DNA of 64,000 nucleotides from Nitzschia sp. pyKryTriq1 (taxonomy: Eukaryota; Bacillariophyta; Bacillariophyceae; Bacillariales; Bacillariaceae): assembly GCA_956465555.1 (NCBI GenBank), contig OY101126.1:104501-168500 (forward strand), read 5' to 3'. Position numbers and translations under genes: made by a program. The notes under the pieces were generated by a model. The model had not been told where the DNA came from and did not search any database. It worked only from the letters and a program-made list of their open reading frames with translations. Of the stretch, positions 32,078 through 42,202 are shown piece by piece (the stretch's first letter is position 1; each line of letters opens with the position of its first letter).

Positions 32078-33700
32078 ATGACGACACGGCTCCGTTGGTA
32101 CCTGATAGTCTTGCTGTCCTTTTCGGGTGTCTCGCGCGTCGTCGTCGTCGTTGCTGACGATGATCCCTGGTGGAATGCTTTGCGCCGACGGCTCGAAAAG
32201 TCGTTTCAGCGACGTGATGGGCAAGAGCCCAAACCCATGATTTATGATGACTTTTTGACTGCTCAAGAAGCTGAGGCTCTCTTGGCGAGATATGAACCAC
32301 TCTTACGGAAATCCATGCATTATGGCGCCTCGGGAGCCAAACAAAGCCGCTACCGAACATCCCGAACCGTTCGATTGCCACCCATGGGCGATTCATTAGT
32401 GTTTGAAATCGAACAAAGAGCAGCAGCACTGGCCGGCTTGAATCACAGTCGAGTCGAAGACTTTCAGTTGGCTTGCTATGGAGTCGATAACCTCTATGGA
32501 CTTCATCGTGATGACGACGAGGGTCCCAACCGAGCTGATCGGTCCAGTACTGTATTGATTTATCTCCAAGCCCCAGAAAAAGGTGGGTCGACTCTATTCA
32601 CCCGGCGTCCACTGGAGAAGGAAAAAGATATGGACACTAAGCAGCCACTACGTACCGAAGCGGCGGCCCTCAAGCTTTTTCGGAGCTACTGTGACCGACC
32701 AAGACGAAACTTTGTGGTTGTGGAACCCAAACAGGGGCGGGCTGTCACTTGGCCAAACTGGTACGGGCCCAATTTAACCGAGTTTGCCAAGAGTAGTACG
32801 CACGGAGCTTGCCCCATTATCGAGGGTCGAAAATGTGTTATTCAACAATGGATCACTAAAGCTGAACCGCTTCCTCTTCGAGATGAAAGGGTAGCGGCCA
32901 TTTTTACTGCTGGGGCTGACATTTCATTTCGTCGTCATTTGGCTATTATTGATCAAGATGAGCGCTGCTTGGCAGATGCGAGTACTCAGCGGGGCGAGTA
33001 CATTACCCACCTTTGTCCAACCGACGGAACCAGATTCACGGTCCTTGATGAAGGTCCCTATGCGGATGTGGGCGGAATGAAAGTGACGGGTAGTATGACG
33101 GCAAATCTACCAATCGTGTTTTTCGAGGACGATGGCTTTTCTCTTTCGTTCTGGGCAAGAAATGTTACGACAGGGACCAAGCTGATTTCGTTAGGAAACA
33201 TGCTCTCGGTAGACTTCCGTTCGCTTGACAACGACGCGAGATCAGTGGTCGAGGTTATTCGTGGAGAAGAATCATCCGTGTTCGAGTGTCAGATTTCCGA
33301 AAGTGAATGGGTATGGTTGTCGCTGACTGTGGCGGGTCGGTCATTGGCGACAGACTTCAGCGTCTTTTCGGACAGGGGCGAGGTACTCGGAAAAGCTTCC
33401 ATTGCTCCGTTAGACGAGAATTCGTGTTTGCAAGAGTTAGAATCAATCGAATTGAATTTGTTCACCCCGTTGCAAGACGAAGCGACAACGGAGCCGTCGG
33501 GAGAGAGAACAGCCTTTGTCCCTTCGCAACAACAGCAGCAAGACAGCGATGATACCATTGCTTTTGTTCCTCGTTCATCAGGCACTGGTCCATCAAATTC
33601 GTTAGATGTATCGTTCATACTTTTTCACAAGAGTACGCTTGATCTTGACGAAGCAAGTGTTCTTCGCCTTCAAGCCAGACGGTACAATGTAAACACCTAA
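32078..33700 (+). CDS. prolyl-4-hydroxylase-like 2-oxoglutarate/Fe(II) oxygenase with a LamG-like tail
   Basis: 540-aa single-exon protein with an N-terminal signal peptide (LRWYLIVLLSFSGV), so probably in the ER or secretory path. The P4Hc domain spans about residues 50-260: iron ligands His143 and Asp145 in LHRDDDE, distal His242 in THGACP, and Lys252 in GRKCVIQQW as the 2-oxoglutarate anchor. This matches the prolyl-4-hydroxylase alpha pattern. Between the first and second halves lies an insertion of about 35 residues. The C-terminal 270 residues contain FSLSFWARN, a later WVWLSLTVAG and FSVFSDRGEVLGKA, reminiscent of a concanavalin/LamG beta-sandwich; that assignment is tentative. It sits between the two copies of the duplicated acidic gene. 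Confidence 0.85.
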   Translation: MTTRLRWYLIVLLSFSGVSRVVVVVADDDPWWNALRRRLEKSFQRRDGQEPKPMIYDDFLTAQEAEALLARYEPLLRKSMHYGASGAKQSRYRTSRTVRLPPMGDSLVFEIEQRAAALAGLNHSRVEDFQLACYGVDNLYGLHRDDDEGPNRADRSSTVLIYLQAPEKGGSTLFTRRPLEKEKDMDTKQPLRTEAAALKLFRSYCDRPRRNFVVVEPKQGRAVTWPNWYGPNLTEFAKSSTHGACPIIEGRKCVIQQWITKAEPLPLRDERVAAIFTAGADISFRRHLAIIDQDERCLADASTQRGEYITHLCPTDGTRFTVLDEGPYADVGGMKVTGSMTANLPIVFFEDDGFSLSFWARNVTTGTKLISLGNMLSVDFRSLDNDARSVVEVIRGEESSVFECQISESEWVWLSLTVAGRSLATDFSVFSDRGEVLGKASIAPLDENSCLQELESIELNLFTPLQDEATTEPSGERTAFVPSQQQQQDSDDTIAFVPRSSGTGPSNSLDVSFILFHKSTLDLDEASVLRLQARRYNVNT

Positions 33701-34044
33701 AAAGATATTAAGCGCACAAACCACCGACTTTGGAAGCCCAAGGCATGTTCCAAACGCGGGTTTTGTTTCTACTTGATAATAGAGGTACATGTTAGGAAAA
33801 GGGTGATTTCATGTTGGGCAGTAAGTTACATTAGTGTTGCTCTAATATTTTGGGCCTTTTGGCCTTGGTCGTCTCGCTCGCATACGCCGCGAGACTAAAT
33901 CATAGGTATCTGAAGTGGCCACACGATGCAACAAGGTCTTTTTTTCACGACATAGTCTCCCTTGATGCGATTCCCACCTTGTTGTCTCCCAGGAAGCGCT
34001 TCGTGGTGTTGGGGTAGTACTAGAGTAGCTAGTACATGAAACTG
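33701..34044. other. intergenic region
   Basis: No gene recognised; minus-strand frame 33842-34054 is short and featureless. Confidence 0.4.
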
Positions 34045-34370
34045 TGCGCCCCATAGTACGACAAAACTAACGGTCGACGGCCCCTCTTGAAAAACTGATA
34101 GTAGGTGTTTGCAATTATCAGCGAGATAGATGATGAAAAATTGGAGAGCACGCGCGCTTGTTTGGGCATATCAAAAGTATTTATGGACAATATGGTCGAA
34201 AAATAATTGCAAAGGCGCGCTTTTAGAGATGATGAAAATTGATTGTAGGGCACGCGTCTTTGGTATGGGTGCGCATCTCACTTTTTTTATGGACAAACGC
34301 GGTCGATGTACACTGCGTTGGATACTAGCACGGAACACGGCGCACTTCTCGAAAAGTGATAGCGAGGAGA
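34045..34370 (+). repeat. dispersed upstream repeat, copies B and C
   Basis: Two adjacent, diverged copies of the unit at 26221: B has GATGAAAAATTGGAGAGCACGC, ATTTATGGACAATATGGTCG and AAAGGCGCGC; C starts near 34231 (GATTGTAGGGCACGCG, TTTATGGACAAACGCGGTCG). A third start-like block is at about 34318-34365. Located about 150-470 bp upstream of the ATG at 34517. Confidence 0.6.
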
Positions 34371-34516
34371 AACTTCCTCAGCAAAACCGTACGATTGATG
34401 AGTTTCGATATATTACGGACAAAGCATAATATGATGAATGTGATGCTTCTTTTACTTGATGATACTCAACCGAAGTGGTAATAGACTACTCATAGTAGTG
34501 AAGCATTTGCTGGATC

Positions 34517-35461
34517 ATGCCTCCTCCAAAGATTAAAACATTCATGATGAAAGCGTCACACCGACACGACGACGACGGCTTCAAGAAGACTTCAGCAGCA
34601 TCTATGAAGGGCGACACGGTGAGAGATACCGAAGAGCAGAGAGACCAGCAAGAAGAGTGTAGTAGTACTAGTAGAACTACGAGAGGATGGTCAAATACTC
34701 CTCGAGAACAAGATCACTGCTGCGATCAGCAGGAGCAGGTTGTTTGTTTGTTGGCTCGTTGTCACGATCTTTCAGCATCGGGGGGATACGATCGGGAGGA
34801 CGCGATATCTTACAACATTCAAGTTACAGACTTTTCGACTCTGCCAATGGTACCATCATTCTCTGCTCCTTCTTATGAACAACAAGAAGTAGAGGAGTGG
34901 TTGTGTGAGGAGGAGGAGGAGGAGGAGGACGAGATGCAGCAGCTGCAGCAGCCCGAGCAACAACAAACTCTTGCTGATAGGAGCGACGAAGCTGACGACA
35001 TTTCGGTCTACTCCTCTCCGAAAGAATTAGAAACAGCAGATCAAGAACAAGAACAAGAGCAAGAAGAAGAACAAGAGCAAGAAGAAGAACAAGAGGAAAT
35101 ACCACTACGACTTCAACCCTCCGTTTCCTCGTTCTTGGAACACTTTCTTGTTTCGGAAACATCTTTTTTATACGAGGAGGAAACAAGTTATTGCCAGCAT
35201 TCTCAAAGAGGATATGATTCTTCTTGTTCTAGTTCAGAAGAAGATGAAGAAGAAGATGAAGTCAAAACGCCCATGATGTACGCTCAACGACCATTATTGT
35301 TTCTTGAAGATGCTACTGCTGCTGCTGCTGCTGCTGCTGGACTGCACCGCCGCCGCCGCCGAGCTGCAAAGATGGTATTCTCTCTGCCCGGCGATGAGGA
35401 CCAGCAGTTTGGCGCTCCATCGTCATCACTTCCCCCATCACTCTTCATGCCGTGTTGGTGA
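34517..35461 (+). CDS. hypothetical acidic protein, duplicate copy 2
   Basis: 314 aa, single exon. The first ATG is 34517; the ATG at 34547 aligns with the start of copy 1 (30635), so the extra ten residues may be absent in vivo. It lacks copy 1's poly-His/Asp segment but has longer Glu/Gln and Ala runs, which explains the different length. Flanks are also duplicated, from about 34395 to 35640. Same C terminus (PPSLFMPCW). Function unknown. Confidence 0.65.
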   Translation: MPPPKIKTFMMKASHRHDDDGFKKTSAASMKGDTVRDTEEQRDQQEECSSTSRTTRGWSNTPREQDHCCDQQEQVVCLLARCHDLSASGGYDREDAISYNIQVTDFSTLPMVPSFSAPSYEQQEVEEWLCEEEEEEEDEMQQLQQPEQQQTLADRSDEADDISVYSSPKELETADQEQEQEQEEEQEQEEEQEEIPLRLQPSVSSFLEHFLVSETSFLYEEETSYCQHSQRGYDSSCSSSEEDEEEDEVKTPMMYAQRPLLFLEDATAAAAAAAGLHRRRRRAAKMVFSLPGDEDQQFGAPSSSLPPSLFMPCW

Positions 35462-35670
35462 AAGCTTTCTTGTTGTTGTGTACTACAAGTACTCTAATAT
35501 AATAGCGGTGCATAAACTCGGCCGATATTATTATTATTATTAGATATCCATTACATCTTTTTTTTTAACAGCAAAAGGAAGAACGTCGTCGACGACGACA
35601 ATTCGATACTTCTTGGGCGGGTTTACTCGATGTAGTCTACTGTACTACTGTACTAATACTACTACTACTA

Positions 35671-37348
35671 TTAGGCCCAGATTTTGAGATTAAAATCCCA
35701 CGATCCCGTACACAATCCATCTCCATTGGGCGATACGCCCAGACAGGAAACGTGCGAATCATGAGCTTGATGCAAGGTAAAGGCCGGAGTCGTCGCCGCC
35801 CGATCACTGCTGCCACTACCGCCACTCAATAATACATCATAGGCCATGACGGTAGAGTCGGAATGTCCACAAAAGATGAGCCGTCCCGACTTGCTAAAAG
35901 CAATCGACGTGAAGCCTTCCCCGGTGGTGGTAGTACTGGTAGCGTTGGTGCCGTCTTCATTTTGATCGGCTGCTTGTTGCTGCTGTTGCTGCTGCTGCTG
36001 CTGTGCTTGTGGTTGTTTGAGTTGTCCAAACTTGGCCACTTCTTGATACGATCTCATATCCCATACCCGGGCCGTTCCATCTTCACTGCACGTACAAAAG
36101 GCATTGCCATCCGAGGGCATAAAGTCGACGCCGTTGACATCCCCCTTGTGCCCCACAAAGGTTTGTGCCGAACCTTCCTTGGCCGAGCTTCGAATATCCC
36201 ACACTTTGACCGTTCGGTCGACTGACGAACTGACAAAGACATTGGGATCATTCGGTCGGAGACTGAGAAACATGGCATCGGCTTCATGTTCGGCAAAGGT
36301 ATCCAGGACCCGTCCGGAGGCGATATCCCATCGAATACAAGTCGAATCGCCACTGGAGGTCAAAATGTGCTGTTCACTCAAAAAGCGACAGCAGGATAAA
36401 AATCCATCATGACTGGCCATTTCCATAGCCATGTGCGGCTTGTCGAGACGATAGACGGTACACAAATTGTCCAGTCCGCCACAGGCGACCATGTTGCCGT
36501 GGGATTGTTCCATGCCGACGCTCATCACGTAGGAGGATTTGAGGGAGATGGATTGTATTTTATTGGCAGTGACCGTGTTCCACAACAAGAGATTTCCATC
36601 CTGAGAGGCCGAAACCACCGAACGAGAATCTCCGGACCAGTGCTGATAATGAAAATAAGAAGAAGAAGAAGAAGGATGGTGGTGGTGGTGAGAATATGAT
36701 TTCTTGGAGAAAAAAGCGTCCAAGAACATCTATAATAAAGTATAGTATAGTATAGTATAGTACACTATTACTTACCAAGGCAGTAATCTTTCCAAAGTGT
36801 CCCTTGAGGATCCGACGGCATTTCGTGGCCGGAGGAGAACGGATCGGTGGGAGCGGGACCGACGTACGAATGGAATTCGTATCCTTCTTGGCGCTCAGAA
36901 CCTTGTCAATGCTGCTTTGGAGCGCCGAGATCTAATATATTAGTATAGTACAATATATTGTCGTGTAGTATGTTGTAGTATATTGTAGTATAGTGATGAT
37001 GATGATGGAAAGGACAAAACAAGAATGATGGGTGAGAAAGGAGGAAAATGAAGATTGAAGATTGTGATTATTGTTGCAATATCATTATTATTATCGTATT
37101 CCCCAACTCGTACAAGGGATGGATGAATCATCGATGCATAAATACGAATGTGCATATGAATATGCATCTTATGAGATCAGCCAACGCTTCCAGGAACAAC
37201 GCGGCGGGGAGTACTGTAGGGCCTCCCATGAAGAAAAATCGCGAAAAAATCGGCACCAAACCAAACCAAACCAACCAACCCAATCAATCAAACTATGAAA
37301 ACTCACCTCTCCTCGAGTCGTTTCGATGCGAGTCATTAAATCCGCCAT
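35671..37348 (-). CDS. GNB1-like: heterotrimeric G-protein beta subunit (WD40)
   Basis: Three exons: 37348-37307, 36931-36776, 36642-35671 (389 aa); introns 375 and 133 bp with donors GTGAGT and GTAAGT. The joins give RGE|ISALQSSID (N-terminal coiled coil that pairs with G gamma) and KGHFGKITAL|HWSGDSR. Seven WD40 blades follow: VSASQDGNLLLW, ACGGLDNLCTVY, SGDSTCIRWD, SSSVDRTVKVWD, CSEDGTARVWD, FCGHSDSTVMAYD, TGSWDFNLKIW. Poly-Gln and Thr insertion between blades 5 and 6. Acts at the plasma membrane with G alpha and G gamma. High confidence; the first exon of 14 codons is inferred from splice signals and family fit. Confidence 0.93.
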
Positions 37349-37581
37349 GATGAAATATAACAGTGTACGAGTAGTAGTAGTAGTAGTAGTAGCAGTAAAC
37401 AATCGTTGCAATATAATAGCAAGAGCAAGAGCAAGAGCACGGATACGATGGAAGATGCGAAAAGGCGGCGGGCGGCGGGTCTTTTTTCGTGTGTTGTGGT
37501 TGTTGCTGCATGTGCCGGTCGGGCCTCTTTTGCGAGCTTCTGCTTCCTTCGCGCGAGCTTTTCTTGGCGATATTATGACCG

Positions 37582-37616
37582 CCGCACTGGAGTTGTGGCC
37601 AGCGGATTGGTAGCGG
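37582..37616 (+). repeat. left terminal inverted repeat
   Basis: Starts CCGCACTGGAGTTGTGG and ends GATTGGTAGCGG; perfect inverted match to 39219-39253. The bases immediately outside and inside do not pair, so 35 bp is the exact match length. Confidence 0.9.
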
Positions 37617-38330
37617 ATTACCCCGGGTCATAGGCATATATATAGCCATCTGGCACAATGGCAAGAATCCGCCGTGAAACCGCAACTTCCCGCTAAGAAA
37701 CCCATATGATGCCGATTCCGTAGCTAACAATCCGCTATTCGAGTCACAATGACCCTGTTGACATTTCCATAATATCAATCAAAATCGCTCACTCGCGCGC
37801 ATTCGCGTGCACTAACCGCCACCCTCCCGCCACCATCCCTTCCCGAACCCGCCGAGGAACAGCGAACAACCCGCCAGCTCCGCCGCCACGAAACTGCTAA
37901 GAATCCTCCACGCATTCGCTACTCCCACCGCCAGCAATCCGCCACCGCGCAGCGATGTTCCCGCCATAACACTGCCAGGAAACCGCCACGCCAAACACGC
38001 TAGGAATACGCTGCGAATACGCCATGACACCATTAAAACAAGCTACGAATCCGCTACTACTGCTACCTGCTACTGTACTATTATTTTTCTCACTAAAACA
38101 CAACACACTATACATTCTCATCTCATCTACACTCCCCTCATCTCTACCCAGCTGAGAATGGAGGAGCAGATTGCACATTTGATCTCCTCCTCCTCCAGCA
38201 TGCTCACTTTGAAGTAATCTTTTGATACTTCAGTGAGCTCAGAAGCCTTGTGGGGTCGGTCCTTGCAGGAAGTGGCCTAGGATTCATCTGAGGCGCAGAA
38301 TCTCCAGGATGGCGGATCTGTTCTCCAGGG

Positions 38331-38366
38331 GATTCTCCAGGGGATTCTCCAGGGGATTCTCCATGG
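38331..38366 (+). repeat. short tandem repeat of GGGGATTCTCCA
   Basis: Three to four copies of a 13-bp unit (GGGGATTCTCCAG-like) inside the foldback-like element; related CTCCAGACAAATT pairs occur at about 38485-38510. Confidence 0.8.
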
Positions 38367-38529
38367 TCTCCTTAGAGATTCTCCTAGGAGAAAGGTCATA
38401 CGTTCTTCCTTTACATCCAATTGCCGAATTCACCTGCCGAATTCACCTGCCGAACCCACCTGACTGAATTTGCGCAGAAAAATTCTCCAGACAAATTCTC
38501 CAGACAAATTCTTCCTAAGAATTTGACGT

Positions 38530-38763
38530 GGCTTTCTCCAGACCCAATCTCCCCATTTGCTTTACATCGAGCATACATCTAAGACAACATTGGCCGATAG
38601 TACCCATCCAAACCGCTACTTATTATTATTATCACATTAGACTTGGGGCTTTCTCCAGACCCAATCACCCCATTTGCTTTACATCGAGCATACATCTAAG
38701 ACAACATTGGCAGATAATACCCATCCAAACCGCTACTTATTATTATTATCACATTAGACTTGG
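38530..38763 (+). repeat. two-copy 117-bp tandem duplication
   Basis: Unit starts GGCTTTCTCCAGACCCAATC; second copy from 38647. Only a few substitutions separate the copies, implying recent duplication. Each unit holds TTATTATTATTATCACATTAG near its end. Confidence 0.95.
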
Positions 38764-39218
38764 ACCATTTCCAAGGTAATTTTCCTCCCAGCTAACACGC
38801 ACATGGCAACCGACATTCTTCACAGTTTTGAGGAGGGAACAATTCCTCGTGTGCTGGAAGTATTCTACGGTCCCATGACCCCAACCACACAGGTGCGGGT
38901 GGACCGGTTGGTAGAATCAATGTTAGCCAAGAACAATAGCTCAACGCGAACCCGCTGGCAAACCGCTGGTAGCGGATTCCGAGCGGGCGTCAGGAATGAT
39001 AGGACGTCTGTCCGTTTTCCCGCTGGGCGCAAACCAGCTGAGATTCCGCTATCAGCGGGTTCGTCGCGGGTTTGCGCGGTGGCGTGGCGGATTCGTGGCG
39101 GGTACGAGTAGTGGCCGGTGTCCCTAATGACCCTGCAAATTTTAGAGCTCGAATAGCTCGTATTTAGCGGATTCATAGGGGAAGCGGGGGCGCAGAACCC
39201 GCCAGGAAACCGTGCCTC

Positions 39219-39253
39219 CCGCTACCAATCCGCTGGCCACAACTCCAGTGCGG
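39219..39253 (-). repeat. right terminal inverted repeat
   Basis: Perfect 35-bp reverse complement of 37582-37616; ends CTCCAGTGCGG. Confidence 0.9.
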
Positions 39254-40348
39254 GATGCATGCATGCGGAGCGAGATGCCGTGCGTTCGTACTTGTACAGT
39301 TAGTACTGGTATGTACCTGCGGTAGGGGTAATACTGTAATACTGTACCGTTACCCGAAGTGGGTACTGCCCGTATTACCGCTACAGTACCAGTATTACAT
39401 GGTACAGTACTACTGGTATCTGCTTTTCCTCATTTTGTAGAGATGATGATACTACTACTACTACTATCTATCGAACAATATCCATCATTGAACGAATATA
39501 ATACTAACCGTACTCTATACTACTAGTAGAGTAGGAGCTAGTAGTAGAGTAGTAGCGCACTAAGCACACTGCGACTGCTCTGCTACTGCTCTGCTACTCT
39601 AGTACCAGTCTCTATTGGTAGTACTAGTAGTAGTAGTAGAGAGTCTTGGAAGTGATAATAGGTAATAGTACTACCAGTATCACAGTCGTTGCTCAAAGGT
39701 GTTGGTGGTGTCGAACAAGAATAATTATTAGAGTACTACTACTTTGGTGTTCTACTACCGTACTACTACCATACCATATCGAAGGAAGTACCGGTATATT
39801 GGTAGCTAGAGTACTAGCTAGTAGTCTTGTGTCAGTCGATATATAGAGGAGAAGAGAGGATCACTATTATTTCTAGTAGTTAGTAGAAGTTGTTGTAGTT
39901 GTAGTATAGTACAAGTCGACCTATTTCATTCTCCAACATTACTACATGGGAGAGATCTACCAAAAAATCGACGACAATCGATGCAATAATAATGCATGCT
40001 TTGCGTTGCCAAGTAAGTGTGTGTGTGTGTGTGTGTTTCTTGTCTTGCGTATGTGCGTATGTATGATGTAGAATGGAATGGCAGGATATTGCGGGCGGCA
40101 CCAAAGAAAGACTGAGCTGTTGTTGTTGTTATAATCCAGCAGCAGCAACAGCAGCAGCATAGCAGTGGATAGGAAACGGTCGGGCTGTACGTACGAGTAC
40201 AGCACGCCTTTGGAGAGGAAAGCAAGGGCCTCCAAGGCCTCTCGCTCTCTTCTAATCCAAGGAGGTGTTCGTAGGGCAGGGTAGGATAATAGGGGCGGGT
40301 CGGGTACAGTAGGTAGCGGAGTAGCAGTAGAAGTAGTAGAACCGTGTT
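39254..40348. other. intergenic region, TAC/TAG-rich
   Basis: No coding region supported. Dense CTACTA/TAGTAG and CTAG words at 39440-39860, and a (GT)n run at 40017-40035. Confidence 0.45.
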
Positions 40349-40398
40349 CAGTGCAGTGCAGTGCAGTCCAGTGCAGTGGTGCAGTGCAGTGCAGTGCT
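40349..40398 (+). repeat. GCAGT pentamer minisatellite
   Basis: About nine copies of CAGTG/GCAGT with minor interruptions, just 3' of the ClpS stop codon (12 bp away). Confidence 0.9.
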
Positions 40399-40410
40399 CC
40401 TTCCGTACTA

Positions 40411-40932
40411 TTACTGAAAGTCGCCCACAGGAAACATGCGGACGACAATTCCTTGCTCTTGAAGACCTTCGGTATAGAGTTCGGCAATTTCCTTTTCAAA
40501 GAGACCCAAAAAGGCATCCCCTTCTTGATGCGCTTGCTTGGTCGTCAGATAGGCTTGCCATTCCGAAGCGCCCGTGACCACGACGAGGCATCGGGCGACC
40601 CACTCGTGCGTGTTGATTTCATCATTGTACACTCGGACTTCCCACAAATCTTCCGTCTTGTCACTGTGTTGCTTCCGTTGCTGTTTGGAAGGATCGATTT
40701 GGGCGGGAAGTGGGATGGCGGTAGGAGCTTCCGGAAGCAGCACCGATGCCGATGCCGATGCCGATACTGATGCTTGAAGAAAAGATACTCTACGCGTACC
40801 AGCAGTACTTGAACGAGAACTGATGGCGGAAGAACCGAGGCTTGGTGCAACCAACGCCTCGGTATTGGAAATGAAAAGGAAGACGAGAGCTGCAGCGAGG
40901 ATGAAAGCGATGGATGGAAATAACTTGGTCAT
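40411..40932 (-). CDS. CLPS: ClpS, plastid-targeted N-end-rule adaptor of Clp protease
   Basis: ClpS hands N-degron substrates to the Clp AAA+ chaperone. The 173-aa product has a signal sequence (SIAFILAAALVFLFI) followed by TEALVAPS and a Ser/Arg-rich region, consistent with bipartite plastid targeting. The C-terminal 85 residues form the ClpS core: WEVRVYNDEINTHEWV (the Asn-Asp-Glu of the substrate pocket), a helix with ARCLVVV, AHQEGDAF (pocket His), and LFEKEIAELYTEGLQ, ending MFPVGDFQ. ATG 40932 is chosen because it starts the signal peptide; the frame continues upstream without protein-like sequence. Confidence 0.85.
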   Translation of the reverse strand: MTKLFPSIAFILAAALVFLFISNTEALVAPSLGSSAISSRSSTAGTRRVSFLQASVSASASASVLLPEAPTAIPLPAQIDPSKQQRKQHSDKTEDLWEVRVYNDEINTHEWVARCLVVVTGASEWQAYLTTKQAHQEGDAFLGLFEKEIAELYTEGLQEQGIVVRMFPVGDFQ

Positions 40933-42202
40933 GATGGTGTTGCGTTGTGTTGTGTTGCTTTGTGTGTTGTGGTGGCTTGGTTGTCTTTTGTCTTTGAGGG
41001 ACGAAGTGTGGCACTTGTACTGTAGATGTGTTGTACTGTACGAGGATCGAGTGGTTGAACTGAGAAAGATAACGCAAAGATGGGATGATTTTTTTATGAT
41101 CTCTCTTGTGATGCGTTGCGTATGCGAGGAACCTTGTGCGCGGTGCTGCATGTTACTGTCTGCATGGTGCGGATAATCGGCGTTTTCTCGTCCTTCCAGA
41201 CGATCTCTGTGTAGACCACAGTACAACTTGTACGACGATTGAACTTCGAGGTATTGAATGGATGGATGGTCGTGCGTGGCTGGGCTGTTCGTAAGTACGT
41301 GTACAGGTAGTACATGTTGGGCAGTAGCCGGTCGTACTCGTGCTTTCATTCTTCGCTGCTACGTCAGTCAATAATCGAAGAATCTTCTAATTATTATGGG
41401 AACCGGGCGTGGAAGGGTTCCGCCAAGGTTCCGCGGTCGTTCTGTGCTTTGTGAATTTTCATCCGTCGCCCAATCAAGCAAGCAGGCAAGTTCAAGCAGC
41501 AAGGCAGGTCGGCCAGTGTGTCGCATCCGTGTCCGATTCGGATTTCGGAGAAACGGCTAAACTTTGTGGACCTTCGCGCTTTTCGCCTCCGGCGGAAGTT
41601 TGAAGTTGGTGTGTAGTAGTCGCAGTTGTACAGTAGCATGTTGTTGTAGTAGTAGTCTATGGAATCATCAATCGATCTATCAACAAGCACTTCCGGTAGT
41701 ACCAGAAAAAGTACCAGTCCTCGACTGTCTTCTCCTAACTACAGTAGTAGCAGTCATCTACTACTACTACTACTACTACTACGCACGTACTACAAGTACT
41801 CTAGTAGTACTACCAGTACTAAAGCAGCGAAAAAGTAGTACTAGTAGAGAGCTACCACTGCTAGTAGCAGAGCTACTAGAAACGTCCACAACAACAGTTA
41901 GTATACAAACAATCAGACCTTTTTTCAATTCCTCAAATATGTAGTGGTACTACTAACACACAGTAGTAGTAGTAGTATTTCTTATTATTAACGTTTTCAT
42001 TCAAGCAATAGTATGCTGGCCTCCTGTGTTGCTGGAAGCAAGATGGCTGGCTGGCTGGCTGGCTGGCTGATCATGATGATTCATCCATCATGAAAATAGA
42101 TACTCGTGGTACTGCTACTACTAGTAACTAGTAGTACAGGCAGTCAGTAGTAGCCAGTCATACGAGTACGAGTAGTACTGTACTAGTACTAGGACGTTGT
42201 GT
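40933..42202. other. intergenic region
   Basis: No gene supported. Contains (CTA/TAC)n runs at about 41755-41785, (GGCT)n at 42045-42069, and CTAG-rich DNA near 42110-42195. Confidence 0.45.

Larger units (their letters stand above)
37582..39253. mobile_element. 1.67-kb foldback-like element with perfect 35-bp terminal inverted repeats
   Basis: Left end 37582-37616 and right end 39219-39253 are exact reverse complements over 35 bp. Inside, the left arm carries repeated AATCCGC words in plus orientation and the right arm repeated GCGGATT words, so the arms fold back imperfectly. The centre holds a 117-bp tandem duplication and a GGGGATTCTCCA repeat. No transposase and no clear target-site duplication seen. 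It begins 234 bp upstream of the G beta start codon. Confidence 0.65.
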
